The notes beneath the pieces were generated by a model that was not told the DNA's origin, did not search any database, and saw nothing but the letters and a program-made list of their open reading frames with translations. Of a DNA stretch of 64,000 nt, positions 6,911 through 15,907 are shown piece by piece; position 1 is the stretch's first letter; every line of letters begins with the position of its first letter. Source of the stretch: CAYFPX01 sp964519895. GTDB lineage: Bacteria; Myxococcota_A; UBA796; CAJQPC01. A program made the position numbers and the translations under genes. The stretch is from NCBI GenBank assembly GCA_964519895.1, contig CAZFLE010000018.1:18336-82335 (forward strand). The letters run 5' to 3'.

Positions 6911-9325
6911 TCACCCGCCGTAGAACAGGTAGACCCTCCCCCCGTTGCCGCCATCGGCCGAAGTGGCTCTTGGCGCACCGATGAGCACGTCATCGAAGCC
7001 GTCCTGGTCCAGATCGCCGGCCCCGCTCACGCAGGCACCGGCGTAGCCGGAGCCGGTCTCTCCCTCCAACAGGGCGTCGGCGTCCTCCAGGTCGACCGAT
7101 CCGCTCACTGGGCCCAGGAACAGGTAGGCAGCGCCCTGGTAGGTGTCCGAGAGCTCCGTGCCGTAGGCGCCGATGAGCAGATCGGCGCGGGTGTCGCCGT
7201 TGGTGTCGCCGGCGATGGCCACGTGGGCCCCGGCCAGCGCGCTCGTCTCCTCGGTCATCAGGGTCGCGGTGGCCACATCGGGCGCGTTCAGGTCGCCGCT
7301 CAGCTGCCCCGGCAGCACCAAGGCTCCGCCCCCGTTCTGCCCGCCCAGGTAGGGCGCGCCGACGAGGAGATCCGGTGCGCCGTCCCCGTCCAGGTCGTGA
7401 CCGGCGTCCAGGCTGGTGCCCAGCCGGTCGCTGCCCCGATCCTCGCCCGTCACCCAGGCGTCGGCGTCCGCCAGCGACACGTCCCCGGTGACGGTGCCGT
7501 AGATCACGTAGACGCGCCCTTCGGTGTAGCCGGTGGTGCTCTCGGCCTCGGGGGCCCCGATCACCAGATCGGCGAGTCCGTCGCCGTCCAGATCCTGGGA
7601 GATCAGGGCGGTCTTGCCCGCTCTGTCTCCGCCCACGACGCCTTGGAGGCGGGCTTGGGCGTCCCGATCCAGTCGCACGTTGCCGGTGTGGGGGCCGAGC
7701 ATCAGGTAGGTCAGTCCAGCGGCGCTGTTCCCGTTCTCCTGGGGTGCGCCCAGCAGCAGGTCATCGTGGCCGTCGCCGTTCACGTCGCCGGCCCGGCCCA
7801 GGGTGTCGCCGACGTAGTCGTAGACGTCCTCGCCTTCGAACTCGACGTCGGCGCTGCTCAGGAAGAAGCTGGCGGAGACGGGCCCATAGGTGCCGTACAC
7901 GCTGCCGCTGCCGCCTCCGCCCGAGCGGTGCTGGAGCAGCAGATCCGGCTGTCCATCGCTGTCCAGGTCGACCTGGGGGCCGACCGACCAGCTGAAGCCC
8001 CAGCCGGAGTGGTTGTCCACCACGACCGTGCCGCCAGGCAGGGATGTGGCGCCGGTGACGGGGCCGCTCTGCAGGTAGACCGCCCCCATCGAGCCGCCGT
8101 ACCAGCTGCCCAACGCCACGTCGGGCAGCCCGTCCCCGGTGACGTCGCCGACTGCGGCCAGGGCGTCGCCCAGGTAGTCGCCCGAGACTTCGGCGACGAA
8201 GGTGGCGTGGGCGTCTCCGAGATCGATCACCCCGCTCAGGGCGCACAGGCCGGCCTCGACGTAGTCACAGTCGTTGTCGATGAAGTCACCGCAGGCCTCG
8301 ACGGCGTCGGGATGAACCAGGGCGTCTTCGTCGTCGCAGTCCTGGCCTCCTCGGTGGGTGGCGTCGTGGCCGTCGCCGTCGGCGTCGTCATCGTTCTGGC
8401 CGTCGTCGCAGTCCTGATCGAGCCCGTCGTACCAGGTCTCCTGGGCCCCGGGGTGCACGTCCGCGTCCGAGTCGTCACAGTCTCCGTCGTCCTCGATGCG
8501 CCCGCTGAGTTCATCGCAGGAGAAGACCCGGGTGGTGGCGTCGCCATAGCCGTCGCCGTCGGCGTCCAGGTGCCAGCTCAGGGCGTCATAGGCGTCTTCG
8601 TCGACCGCGTCGTCGCAGTCTTGGTCGGCGCCGTCACAGGCCTCGCCGGCGCCGGGTCGGGTGGCGGGGTCGTTGTCGTCGCAGTCGTCGGCGTTGTCCG
8701 CATGGGACGCCGGCTGATCGCAGGCCTCGACCGCCGTGGCCGTGCCGTCGCCGAACAGGTCCACGTCGACGTCGGGCCACCAGTCCGGACCGTCTTCTGT
8801 GTCTCCGTCACAGTCCCGGTCGACCCCGTCACAGGCCTCTCGCGCCCCGGGCCAGATGGCCGGATCGTCGTCGTCGCAGTCTGTGGCATCGGCCACGGTT
8901 CCCACGAGCTGTTCGCAGAGCACACGGGGGCTGTCCGGGTCGCCATAGGAGTCGCCGTCGGCGTCCTGGTACCAGGTCTCGGCATCCGGTGCGTCTTCGT
9001 CGACCGTGCCGTCGCAGTCCTGGTCGGCCTGGTCGCAGCGCTCCTCGGCACCGGGCCAGACGTCCGGGTCCGAGTCGTTGCAGTCCCCCGCCTCGGCGAC
9101 GAAGCCCGCCGTCTGGCTGCAGCTCTCCAGCACCGTCAGCGCGGTGCCGAAGCCATCGGCGTCCGCGTCCGCGTACCACAGGGCCGGGGCGCCGACCTGG
9201 GGGTCGTGGTTGTCGCAGTCCACGCTGTGCGGCACGCCGTCCTCGTCGTGGTCCTCGGACAGCCGATCCCCCAGGTCGCCAGCGGAGATCCAGCTGCAGG
9301 CCGCGACGAGGATGAGCCAGGGCAT
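6911..9325 (-). CDS. Surface lipoprotein with MopE-type metal-binding repeats and a seven-bladed FG-GAP propeller
   Basis: An 804-residue protein starting MPWLILVAACSW (lipobox VAAC). Residues about 25-370 hold five to six MopE-type motifs (PGAEERCDQADQDCDG and variants) alternating with WYxDADGDxYG loops, likely Ca2+ or other metal sites. Residues about 375-804 contain seven FG-GAP/integrin-alpha repeats, such as DLDGDGLADLVIGAP and DVNGDGHDDLLLGAP, which predicts a seven-bladed beta-propeller. The frame stays open upstream to 9592, but the lipoprotein signal and the ATGA overlap with the preceding gene fix the start at 9325. By family it is probably an adhesion or ligand-recognition protein on the outer membrane. 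Confidence 0.9.
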   Translation of the reverse strand: MPWLILVAACSWISAGDLGDRLSEDHDEDGVPHSVDCDNHDPQVGAPALWYADADADGFGTALTVLESCSQTAGFVAEAGDCNDSDPDVWPGAEERCDQADQDCDGTVDEDAPDAETWYQDADGDSYGDPDSPRVLCEQLVGTVADATDCDDDDPAIWPGAREACDGVDRDCDGDTEDGPDWWPDVDVDLFGDGTATAVEACDQPASHADNADDCDDNDPATRPGAGEACDGADQDCDDAVDEDAYDALSWHLDADGDGYGDATTRVFSCDELSGRIEDDGDCDDSDADVHPGAQETWYDGLDQDCDDGQNDDDADGDGHDATHRGGQDCDDEDALVHPDAVEACGDFIDNDCDYVEAGLCALSGVIDLGDAHATFVAEVSGDYLGDALAAVGDVTGDGLPDVALGSWYGGSMGAVYLQSGPVTGATSLPGGTVVVDNHSGWGFSWSVGPQVDLDSDGQPDLLLQHRSGGGGSGSVYGTYGPVSASFFLSSADVEFEGEDVYDYVGDTLGRAGDVNGDGHDDLLLGAPQENGNSAAGLTYLMLGPHTGNVRLDRDAQARLQGVVGGDRAGKTALISQDLDGDGLADLVIGAPEAESTTGYTEGRVYVIYGTVTGDVSLADADAWVTGEDRGSDRLGTSLDAGHDLDGDGAPDLLVGAPYLGGQNGGGALVLPGQLSGDLNAPDVATATLMTEETSALAGAHVAIAGDTNGDTRADLLIGAYGTELSDTYQGAAYLFLGPVSGSVDLEDADALLEGETGSGYAGACVSGAGDLDQDGFDDVLIGAPRATSADGGNGGRVYLFYGG

Positions 9326-10134
9326 CAGAACCGCCAGACGGCCACGAGGCCCAGCCCGAGCGCTGCCACACCGACACCGGCGCTGCTGGCCAGCAAGGCA
9401 TTGCTGGTCGTGCGGAGCTGCCCCAGCTCTTCGCTGGGCAGGGCATCGGCGTCGTCGCTCCAGAAGCGACTGTAGGCGACCCTGTGGCCGATGAAGAGGC
9501 CCGTTGCAGCCACGGCCGCCACTCCGGCGCCGCCGTAGAGCCCGAGCCGGAAGCGCTTGCGCTGGAGCTCCTCCAGGGGCATCGGCCCCCACGTGGGCAT
9601 GCGCTCGCCGGCGCCGAGCAGCAGGGTCTCCACGAGCGCGTCGTCCTCGTAGATCTGGAGGACGGTCGAGATGCCACTCGGCCGGGGGGCGCCTCGGATG
9701 CCGTCGACCATCACGTACCCATTCAGCGGTGGGATGGGCGGTTCCAGTGCCCCTTCTGCTGCGTCGGCGGCCTGCTCGTAGAGGTGCACCAGGGGGTGGC
9801 CCACCGGGGCGACGTCGTGGGGGATGGCGTAGCCAGGCTCCAGTCGCCGCGCCGCGTGGAATTCGGCCAGGACCAGCGCTCGGTCACCGGCGGTGAACGC
9901 CTCCAGCGCCATGAGGCGGTGAAAGGCCGCAGCGACCTGGGGGGAGATCTTGCCGCCCAGACAGACCAGGTCCCCGAGCGCTTCGTCGCGGGCGGTGTGC
10001 AGACCGGGCAGGTCCATCTGGGCAAAGGCCTGCTCGCCCCTCTGGACCCCGTGGAGGAAGTCCTCTGGGCTCGTGGCCTCCGGACAGGGCGGGGCGGCCA
10101 TGGCGGCGGCCAGACCCAGGGTCAGGAGCGGCAT
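9325..10134 (-). CDS. Exported protein with two C-terminal membrane helices
   Basis: A 269-residue protein with a Sec signal (MPLLTLGLAAAMAAPP). Residues 20-110 are helical, TPR-like (FHRLMALEAFTAGDRALVLA, then EFHAARRLEPGY). A Pro-rich beta segment around 130-175 (GYVMVDGIRGAPRPSG) resembles a short PEGA-like domain. Two hydrophobic helices lie at about 195-215 and 245-267, and the protein ends WRF. This arrangement is common in uncharacterised myxobacterial envelope proteins. It is first of a three-gene operon, and its stop overlaps the start of the FG-GAP lipoprotein by 1 bp. It may anchor or help assemble those lipoproteins; that is inference from position only. Confidence 0.7.
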   Translation of the reverse strand: MPLLTLGLAAAMAAPPCPEATSPEDFLHGVQRGEQAFAQMDLPGLHTARDEALGDLVCLGGKISPQVAAAFHRLMALEAFTAGDRALVLAEFHAARRLEPGYAIPHDVAPVGHPLVHLYEQAADAAEGALEPPIPPLNGYVMVDGIRGAPRPSGISTVLQIYEDDALVETLLLGAGERMPTWGPMPLEELQRKRFRLGLYGGAGVAAVAATGLFIGHRVAYSRFWSDDADALPSEELGQLRTTSNALLASSAGVGVAALGLGLVAVWRF

Positions 10135-10289
10135 GGCCGCGTCATGGGGCGTGAGGAGCAGGGCACAGCGCCATGATGCCAGGGGCTGCGACAGCCGTCC
10201 ATCCGTCCCGCGACGCTTCAGATCTCACGGCTTCCTCGGAGAACCCCTCGCCTCGGCGTACCCTGGACCGGCCCGCAAGGAGGCTTCAC

Positions 10290-12581
10290 GTGGTCAGGTA
10301 CCTGCTCTGGACGACGCTGTTGGGGTGCGATGCACTCTCGGGCGTGTTTGGGTCGAGCCTGGGCACCGAGGTCGGCGAGGTCTGTGGCGCCACCCTGGAC
10401 TGCGCACCCGGCCTGGTCTGCGCCCAGGACGGCACCTGCCTCGAAGCCGGCGACGTGGGCACCGGGCTGCCCGGCGACGACTGCCGCCACCTGGCCGAGT
10501 GCGCCATCGAGTACGTGTGCGCGTCGGACGGTGTCTGCGACGTGCCCGGCGAGCCTGGCACCTCGGGCACGGGCTTCATCTGCGACACCGACCCCGACTG
10601 CCGCATGGGCTGGCGCTGCGACGACGGGCAGTGCTGGGACGTCGGCCTGCCCTACTGGCCGGGCGTCGACTGCGCCCCCAGCGACAGCGACGGCCCCTTC
10701 CGTGTGCTCTTCGAGGTGCCCGAGCTGCCGGTCGCCGGTGCAGGGGAGTTCTACCGGTTGCCCTTTCCCAATGACATCCGGGTGGTCGGCGGCTCCCTGG
10801 ACCTGACCGGCCACCCCACGCCGGGCGACGCGGTGGCCGGCGACCCGGCCGGGCGGCACCTGGCCGGGATCGGGTCGGACTTCGACGGCTTCGCGCTCAA
10901 GGGCGCGGTCTACCTGCGCTTCAGCCGCCAGCCCCGCCTGAGCACGCTGATCTCGGGCCAGGGCGACGACGACACCCTGCAGGTCGCCGTGCTGAGCCAG
11001 AGCAACCCCGACTATGGCGAGCCCCAGCGCTTCAGCTGGACCCAGCGCTCGGGCGCCGGCCGTTACCTGTGCCAGGACTGGCTCGCGGTGACCGGGCCGG
11101 GCGACGGGACCTGGGACCCGGCCACGACCTATGCGGTGATGGTCACCCGGGGTGTGGCGGCGTCTGACGGCCAGGCCATCGCCGCCGACCCGGACTTCGC
11201 CACGCTCCTCGCCACATCGGCCCCCGCCGACGCGCGCCTGGCCCACGCCTGGTCGGCCTATGCCCCGCTCCGCAGCTACATCGACGCCCAGGGCCTGGAC
11301 GCTGACGACGTCGTGGCGGCGGCGGTCTTCACGACGGGGGACCCGGCCCAGGCGCTGGCGTCGGTGGACCTGACGATCCGGGCGACGGACATCGACCCCG
11401 ATCCCCGGGACCTGACCCTGTGCGACGCCGGCGTGACGTCGCCCTGCGACGACGGGGCGCTGCGGGTCTGTGGCAGCGCCGACGGACGATTCCACGAGGT
11501 GCACGGCCGCATCACCCTGCCGCGCTTCCAGCAGGGTCGGCCGCCTTACCTCGACGCCGGCGGCGACTGGATCTGGGACACCAATGGCGATCCCGTGCCC
11601 CAGGGCACCGAAGACGTGTGTCTTGCCCTGACCCTGCCCGCGGGCAAGACGCCAGCGGACGGCTGGCCCCTGGTGCTCGTGGCCCACGACGTGGACGGCA
11701 GCTTTCGAACGGCGATCGACAGCGGCTGGGCGGGCGAGCTCGCGGCGCTGGACGACGGCATGGCCACCCTCAGCCTGGACCTGCCGCTGCACGGGGAGCG
11801 TCGGCAGTCGGACCTGCCCGGCAGCGAGCTGTGGGCGAGCGCCGACAATCCAGACGCCCGGGTCGGCAGCTTGCTCCAGGGTGCGGCGGACCTGCATGCA
11901 GCGGTCGGCTGGCTGGCCGAGTGGGAGCTCGACGCCAGCGTGACGGGCACCGCGGCGTGGTTCGATCCCGCGGGCGTGCAGCTGATGGGGCAGGGGCTGG
12001 GGGCCCAGGTCGGCGCCCTGTTCCTGGGGAGCACCGACGCGGTGCTGAGCGGGGTCCTGGCCAGTGCGCCCGGGGACCAGGCCCAGGTGTTGCTGGGTCA
12101 GCGGGAGCCTGTGGACCTGTCCAGTCGGACCTGGGTGGAGCTGGCCGAGGCGTCGCCGGACGCCCTGAACCCCATGCTGAACCTCTACCGCTTGTTCTAC
12201 GACAGGGCCGACCCGGTGAGCCTGGCCCGGCAGGTGTTCAAGGCGCCCGCCGGTGGCTTCGACCCCAAGCACGTCCTGTTGCTCTACGGGGTCGGCGACC
12301 GTCAGGCGCCAGAGGGCGCCCAGCAGGCCCTGCAGCTCGCGATGCACGTGCCCACCACCGGCGAGCTGCTGGTGGACTTCGGCCAGGATCTCGACGACCT
12401 GCCGGCGTCCCGCAACGTGTCGGCCCAGCCCGGCCACGTGACGGCCGGATCCGTCCAGGTCGCGCCCCCAGGCGGCCACGACATCCTGTCCGACCCCGAC
12501 GCGCTCCGGCTGGCCACCGAGTTCCTGGCATCGGCGCTGAGCGACGACGTGCCCACCATTCCCGAACAGGGGACCGAGTGA
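10290..12581 (+). CDS. Lipase-like lipoprotein, probably inactive, with Cys-rich N-terminus
   Basis: A 763-residue protein with a GTG start at 10290 behind a perfect AAGGAGG ribosome site (10277-10283). It begins VRYLLWTTLLGCDAL (lipobox LLGC). Residues 25-120 hold three Cys-rich repeats (CGATLDCAPGLVC, CRHLAECAIEYVC, CDTDPDCRMGWRC). Residues 135-400 resemble the bacterial virulence-factor lipase N-terminal domain (RLPFPNDIRVVGGSLDLTG). The C-terminal part is alpha/beta-hydrolase-like, but the nucleophile elbow reads GQGLG at 567-571 with Gly where Ser is expected. It may therefore bind rather than cleave lipid or ester. The stop overlaps the next ATG (TGATG), so both genes are co-expressed. 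Confidence 0.75.
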   Translation: MVRYLLWTTLLGCDALSGVFGSSLGTEVGEVCGATLDCAPGLVCAQDGTCLEAGDVGTGLPGDDCRHLAECAIEYVCASDGVCDVPGEPGTSGTGFICDTDPDCRMGWRCDDGQCWDVGLPYWPGVDCAPSDSDGPFRVLFEVPELPVAGAGEFYRLPFPNDIRVVGGSLDLTGHPTPGDAVAGDPAGRHLAGIGSDFDGFALKGAVYLRFSRQPRLSTLISGQGDDDTLQVAVLSQSNPDYGEPQRFSWTQRSGAGRYLCQDWLAVTGPGDGTWDPATTYAVMVTRGVAASDGQAIAADPDFATLLATSAPADARLAHAWSAYAPLRSYIDAQGLDADDVVAAAVFTTGDPAQALASVDLTIRATDIDPDPRDLTLCDAGVTSPCDDGALRVCGSADGRFHEVHGRITLPRFQQGRPPYLDAGGDWIWDTNGDPVPQGTEDVCLALTLPAGKTPADGWPLVLVAHDVDGSFRTAIDSGWAGELAALDDGMATLSLDLPLHGERRQSDLPGSELWASADNPDARVGSLLQGAADLHAAVGWLAEWELDASVTGTAAWFDPAGVQLMGQGLGAQVGALFLGSTDAVLSGVLASAPGDQAQVLLGQREPVDLSSRTWVELAEASPDALNPMLNLYRLFYDRADPVSLARQVFKAPAGGFDPKHVLLLYGVGDRQAPEGAQQALQLAMHVPTTGELLVDFGQDLDDLPASRNVSAQPGHVTAGSVQVAPPGGHDILSDPDALRLATEFLASALSDDVPTIPEQGTE

Positions 12582-14413
12582 TGTGGGCGATCGGGCTCTG
12601 GGGTCTGGCGGCCTGCGTCGACTACGGCTTCAACTGGGGGGACCGGTTCACCCCAGAGGGCGAGGACGAGCCGCCGCCCGTCTGCGATGGGTTCACCGTC
12701 GACGAGCCCACGCCGGTCGACGTCCCCGAGGCCTGCACCCGCCCGCCGACGGTCGGCAGCTTCCGCCCCGAGATCGAGTGGCAGTGGTCCGTCAACCCCA
12801 TCCAGGAGGACTACGACGGGGTCATGTCCACCCCGATGGTAGGGCACCTGGACGACGACAACGCCGACGGCGAGATCGGCTTCGGTGATGTGCCAGAGCT
12901 GGTCTTCACCGCCTTCACGGAGGGCTTCTACGCCTTTGACGGTGTGCTGGTGGCCCTGCGGGGCAATGGCCGTGGCCTGGTCTGGACGGTGACCGAGGTC
13001 GACGGCATGACGGTCGGCGGCGTCGGCGGGGCCGGGCTGGGGGACCTGGACGGGGACGGCTTCGCCGATGTCTGCACGAACGCCGAGCACGGCGGTCTGA
13101 TCTGCGTGCGCGGCCTGGATGGCTTCCCGCTGTGGGCCGCCGAGACCGACGCCGCCTTTGCCCTGCCGTCCTTTGCCGATCTGGACAAGGACGGGGTGAA
13201 CGAGGTCATCCACGGCCGCCAGATCTTCGACGCCAGCGGCACATCGCTGGCGATCGGTGAGCTGGGGGACGCTCTGGGCACGTCGGTGGCTGCGGACTGG
13301 GACGGCGACGGCCAGCTCGACGTGGTGGTCGGAGACGGCGTGTTCCGTTTGGACGGCTCGACACTCCAGGACGTGGACCGGGACGACGGGTTCATCGCCG
13401 TCGCGGACTTCGACGCCGACGGGCGGCCGGATCGGGTGGTGGTGGCCGACGGGATCATCCGGGTGGACACCAACGACGGCGCGCTGTTGTGGGCGTCGGA
13501 CATCCCGGGCGGCTGCCACGGTGGCTCGCCGACCGTCGACGACATCGACAACGACGGCCGGCCCGAGGTCGGCGTGGCGGGCCGCTCCTACTACTCGGTG
13601 TTCGAGCACGACGGCACGCTGAAGTGGTCTCGGGATGTGCAAGACGAGTCCAGCTGCGCCACCGGGAGCTCGGTCTTCGACTTCCAGGGCGACGGGGCCG
13701 CCGAGATCGTCTACGCCGACGAGGAGACCCTCTGGATCCTGGACGGGGCCACCGGCCAGGTGCTGATGGAGGAGCCCGGCCACGCGTCGGCGACGTATCT
13801 GGAGTACCCGGTCGTGGCCGACGTGGACGGAGACGGCGAGACCGAGATCGTGCTCGCGTCCAACGACTTCGCCTGGCCCGGGTGGCACGGCATCACGGTG
13901 CTCGGCGACGCCGAGGAGTCCTGGGCGGTGTCGCGGCCGGTCTGGAACCAGTTCGCCTACCACCTCACCAATGTGGAAGACGACGCCAGCATCCCCGTGG
14001 AGCCCGCAGAGCACTGGCACGACGAGAACAGCTTCCGCGCTGCAGGCAACCCGCGGGGCCCGGACCTGCCGCTGGCCGACCTGATCGTCCAGGACGCCGG
14101 CACCTGTGGCGATGAGTGCTGGGACGGCTGGTCGTGGCACGGCCTGCAGGTCGGCAACGTGGGCCAGGCCCAGGTCGGCGGCTTCATCGTCGACCTGTTC
14201 GGCCTGGAGGGCGGCGAGGAGATCTGGCTGGCGTCGTTCACCATCACGGGGCTGGACGCCGGCGGCTGGGCGGGCATCGGGCCCTTCCCGGTGGAGATGG
14301 GCCAGTTCACCGGCGACACGCTGCGGATCCGCGTCGACCCACTGGACATGGTCGCCGAGTGCATCGAGGACAACAACGAGCTGGAGGTGGGCTGGCCTTG
14401 CGGGGTGGAGTGA
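12581..14413 (+). CDS. Lipoprotein with VCBS/FG-GAP repeats and C-terminal CARDB domain
   Basis: A 610-residue protein starting MWAIGLWGLAACVDYG (lipobox LAAC). Residues about 65-470 contain repeated D.DGDG motifs of FG-GAP/VCBS propellers (GDLDGDGFADV, ADWDGDGQLDVVVGDG, ADVDGDGETEIVLAS). Residues about 500-610 are a CARDB-like adhesion domain (LADLIVQDAG, LQVGNVGQAQVGGFIVDLF, VAECIEDNNELEV). It shares a transcript with the lipase-like gene by 1-bp overlap. It is probably displayed on the cell surface as a binding or adhesion module. The start is fixed by the overlap and the signal. Confidence 0.85.
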   Translation: MWAIGLWGLAACVDYGFNWGDRFTPEGEDEPPPVCDGFTVDEPTPVDVPEACTRPPTVGSFRPEIEWQWSVNPIQEDYDGVMSTPMVGHLDDDNADGEIGFGDVPELVFTAFTEGFYAFDGVLVALRGNGRGLVWTVTEVDGMTVGGVGGAGLGDLDGDGFADVCTNAEHGGLICVRGLDGFPLWAAETDAAFALPSFADLDKDGVNEVIHGRQIFDASGTSLAIGELGDALGTSVAADWDGDGQLDVVVGDGVFRLDGSTLQDVDRDDGFIAVADFDADGRPDRVVVADGIIRVDTNDGALLWASDIPGGCHGGSPTVDDIDNDGRPEVGVAGRSYYSVFEHDGTLKWSRDVQDESSCATGSSVFDFQGDGAAEIVYADEETLWILDGATGQVLMEEPGHASATYLEYPVVADVDGDGETEIVLASNDFAWPGWHGITVLGDAEESWAVSRPVWNQFAYHLTNVEDDASIPVEPAEHWHDENSFRAAGNPRGPDLPLADLIVQDAGTCGDECWDGWSWHGLQVGNVGQAQVGGFIVDLFGLEGGEEIWLASFTITGLDAGGWAGIGPFPVEMGQFTGDTLRIRVDPLDMVAECIEDNNELEVGWPCGVE

Positions 14414-14452
14414 GCCGCCAGCCAAAGCGCCTTCCCTCTTCCGCCTTGCTGT

Positions 14453-14479
14453 CCTGGAGGGCGGATTGGGGCCTCCAGG
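14453..14479 (+). terminator. Hairpin downstream of the 10290-14413 operon
   Basis: A perfect 8-bp inverted repeat, CCTGGAGG and CCTCCAGG, with an 11-nt loop, begins 40 nt after the stop of the CARDB lipoprotein. No U-run follows, so it is a weak intrinsic terminator candidate or a transcript 3'-end stabiliser. Confidence 0.4.
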
Positions 14480-14586
14480 GGCCCGATTTGCCCCGCTGGG
14501 CCGGTCCCAGCGCGACAAAGCGGAAGAAACTCGATGCTCTGGTTGGACAGGCGGAAGAAAGCGGGGGCTCTACAGGTTCAGGATCA

Positions 14587-14605
14587 ATAGTCAATCATTG
14601 ACTAT
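14587..14605. promoter_or_regulatory. Perfect AT-rich palindrome, probable operator
   Basis: ATAGTCAATCATTGACTAT is a perfect 9+1+9 palindrome in otherwise very GC-rich DNA, 58 bp upstream of the ATG at 14664. A TTGACT -35-like hexamer (14598-14603) lies inside it, so a bound dimeric regulator would occlude the promoter of the small lipoprotein gene. The cognate regulator is not evident from the neighbours; the Crp/Fnr protein at 15908 would be expected to use a different consensus. Confidence 0.55.
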
Positions 14606-14663
14606 CGAGCCAGGACCCGCTACTCCTCACGAGGTGCCGGACCCTCCGGTGCCGAGGAGGAAG

Positions 14664-15239
14664 ATGCGACGCCCCCTGCTGCTCCCTGTGCTCCTGGCCG
14701 CCGTGGCCTGTGCCGAGCCGGTGTCCGACGCCGCCGCCCAGGCGGATCCGGTGCCGGAGCCCGAGCCCATCGTGCCGCTGGAGGGCGAGTGGACGGTCGA
14801 CTCTCGCACGGTCCTGAGCGATGAGTGCGGTGGCATCCTGGGCGACGACCAGCCGGCGGACGCCCCCGACGAAGACAAGGACAGCTTCGCGCTGACCCTC
14901 GCCGACGAAGACGTCTTCACCATCGCCATCACCTTCGACGACGGCGAGCGCTACGACGTGGACTGCGCCTTCGACGCCGATGGGCTGTTCACCTGTGTGG
15001 GCGAGCACGACGTCTACACGGTGTCGGACACCACCCTACGCGTCAGCTGGAGCGGCGGCGGCGAGCTGTTTAGCGACACCCAGCTCACCGCGACCCTGGA
15101 CGCGATCGGGTCCTGTGACGGCTCCCTGTGCGAAGTGGCCGAGGCCTACCTGGAGGCGGAGCTGCCTTGTGGCGGGAGCATGACCATGGAGGCGTCCACC
15201 CCCACCCCCGTCAGCCCAGCTTGCGAGCGATGTTCCTGA
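14664..15239 (+). CDS. Small predicted lipoprotein, lipocalin-like size
   Basis: A 191-residue protein starting MRRPLLLPVLLAAVACAEP (lipobox VAC), with a strong GAGGAGG ribosome site at 14654-14660. After a Pro/Glu linker, residues 38-191 are a compact beta-rich domain (PLEGEWTVDSRTVLSDECG, then FALTLADEDVFTIAITFDD, then CGGSMTMEAS) with six to seven Cys, typical of small myxobacterial lipoproteins of unknown role that resemble lipocalin/META-like barrels. A palindromic operator candidate precedes it. Its last 29 bp overlap the 3' end of the convergent DUF1697 gene. Confidence 0.75.
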   Translation: MRRPLLLPVLLAAVACAEPVSDAAAQADPVPEPEPIVPLEGEWTVDSRTVLSDECGGILGDDQPADAPDEDKDSFALTLADEDVFTIAITFDDGERYDVDCAFDADGLFTCVGEHDVYTVSDTTLRVSWSGGGELFSDTQLTATLDAIGSCDGSLCEVAEAYLEAELPCGGSMTMEASTPTPVSPACERCS

Positions 15240-15726
15240 GCGTGCCCAGGGTGCGCGTGGTGCCCAGCCCCAGGACCCGCTCGATGGCGCGGTGGTCCAG
15301 CTCGGAGTCCGAGACCCCCGCCCGGGGCAGCCAGTGCAGGGCCCGCTCGCCGAAGACCAGCCGGTCGTCGTCGGTCCCGTGGCCGAGCACCGCGGTCTTG
15401 TCGGCGTCGGACGGCTCGGCCGCCAGCAGCGTGACCTGGTGCTTGCCCAGGGTGCTGGCCAGCTGTCCTGGGGTGAAGGGACCGGCGTCGACGATCGCGC
15501 GGAGCTGGTCGGGTGTGCGCACAAAGGTCAGGACCTCGTAGCCGAGCTCACGCTGCAGGCCCTGGGAGAGCATGGCTTCGTCCGGGTTGCCCCGGAAGAG
15601 CACGTTGCCGCTGGCCCGGTAGGTCGAGACGTCGGTGTAGCCGAGCTGCCGAAAGACCTGTTGGAGGGCCGCGTTGGTGATGCGGCGGCGGCCCAGGTTC
15701 ATGCCTCTGAGGAACGCGACATTCAT
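15211..15726 (-). CDS. DUF1697-family protein
   Basis: A 171-residue protein starting MNVAFLRGMNLGRRRITNA, the standard opening of the DUF1697 family (YVALLRGINVGG...). It continues with the conserved GYTDVSTYRASGNVLFRG and ends IERVLGLGTTRTLGTLRNIA, matching the family's C-terminal TxRNxxT-type helix. Length and domain coverage are complete. The biochemical function is unknown; the protein is small, cytosolic and widespread in bacteria. No strong ribosome site is seen. A 6-bp hairpin (15750-15755/15760-15765) lies in the region shared with the divergent Crp/Fnr gene. Confidence 0.9.
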   Translation of the reverse strand: MNVAFLRGMNLGRRRITNAALQQVFRQLGYTDVSTYRASGNVLFRGNPDEAMLSQGLQRELGYEVLTFVRTPDQLRAIVDAGPFTPGQLASTLGKHQVTLLAAEPSDADKTAVLGHGTDDDRLVFGERALHWLPRAGVSDSELDHRAIERVLGLGTTRTLGTLRNIARKLG

Positions 15727-15907
15727 GGGGGGCGAGGTATCCGATGTCTCCTCGCAATGGCGAGGTGGGCGCACGTGCACAGGCGGGTGTGCCATCTCGC
15801 CCACCCCCCAAGGCTGCTGCCGGCCCAGGGCCCCGCCTGCTGCGGTGGAGCTCGCGGCACGGAAGTTGCTGTGCTGCGGGGTCCCACCCCGACTGGAGCG
15901 CCTCCGG

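Noticed and set aside
9326..9592. N-terminal extension of the FG-GAP lipoprotein
   Set aside because: The extension is antisense-like Arg/Gln-rich sequence overlapping the upstream gene; the lipoprotein signal at 9325 and the ATGA overlap fix the start.
14414..14663. tRNA or small RNA gene
   Set aside because: The stems present are a hairpin at 14453-14479 and a palindrome at 14587-14605; no cloverleaf, anticodon arm or CCA end can be drawn.
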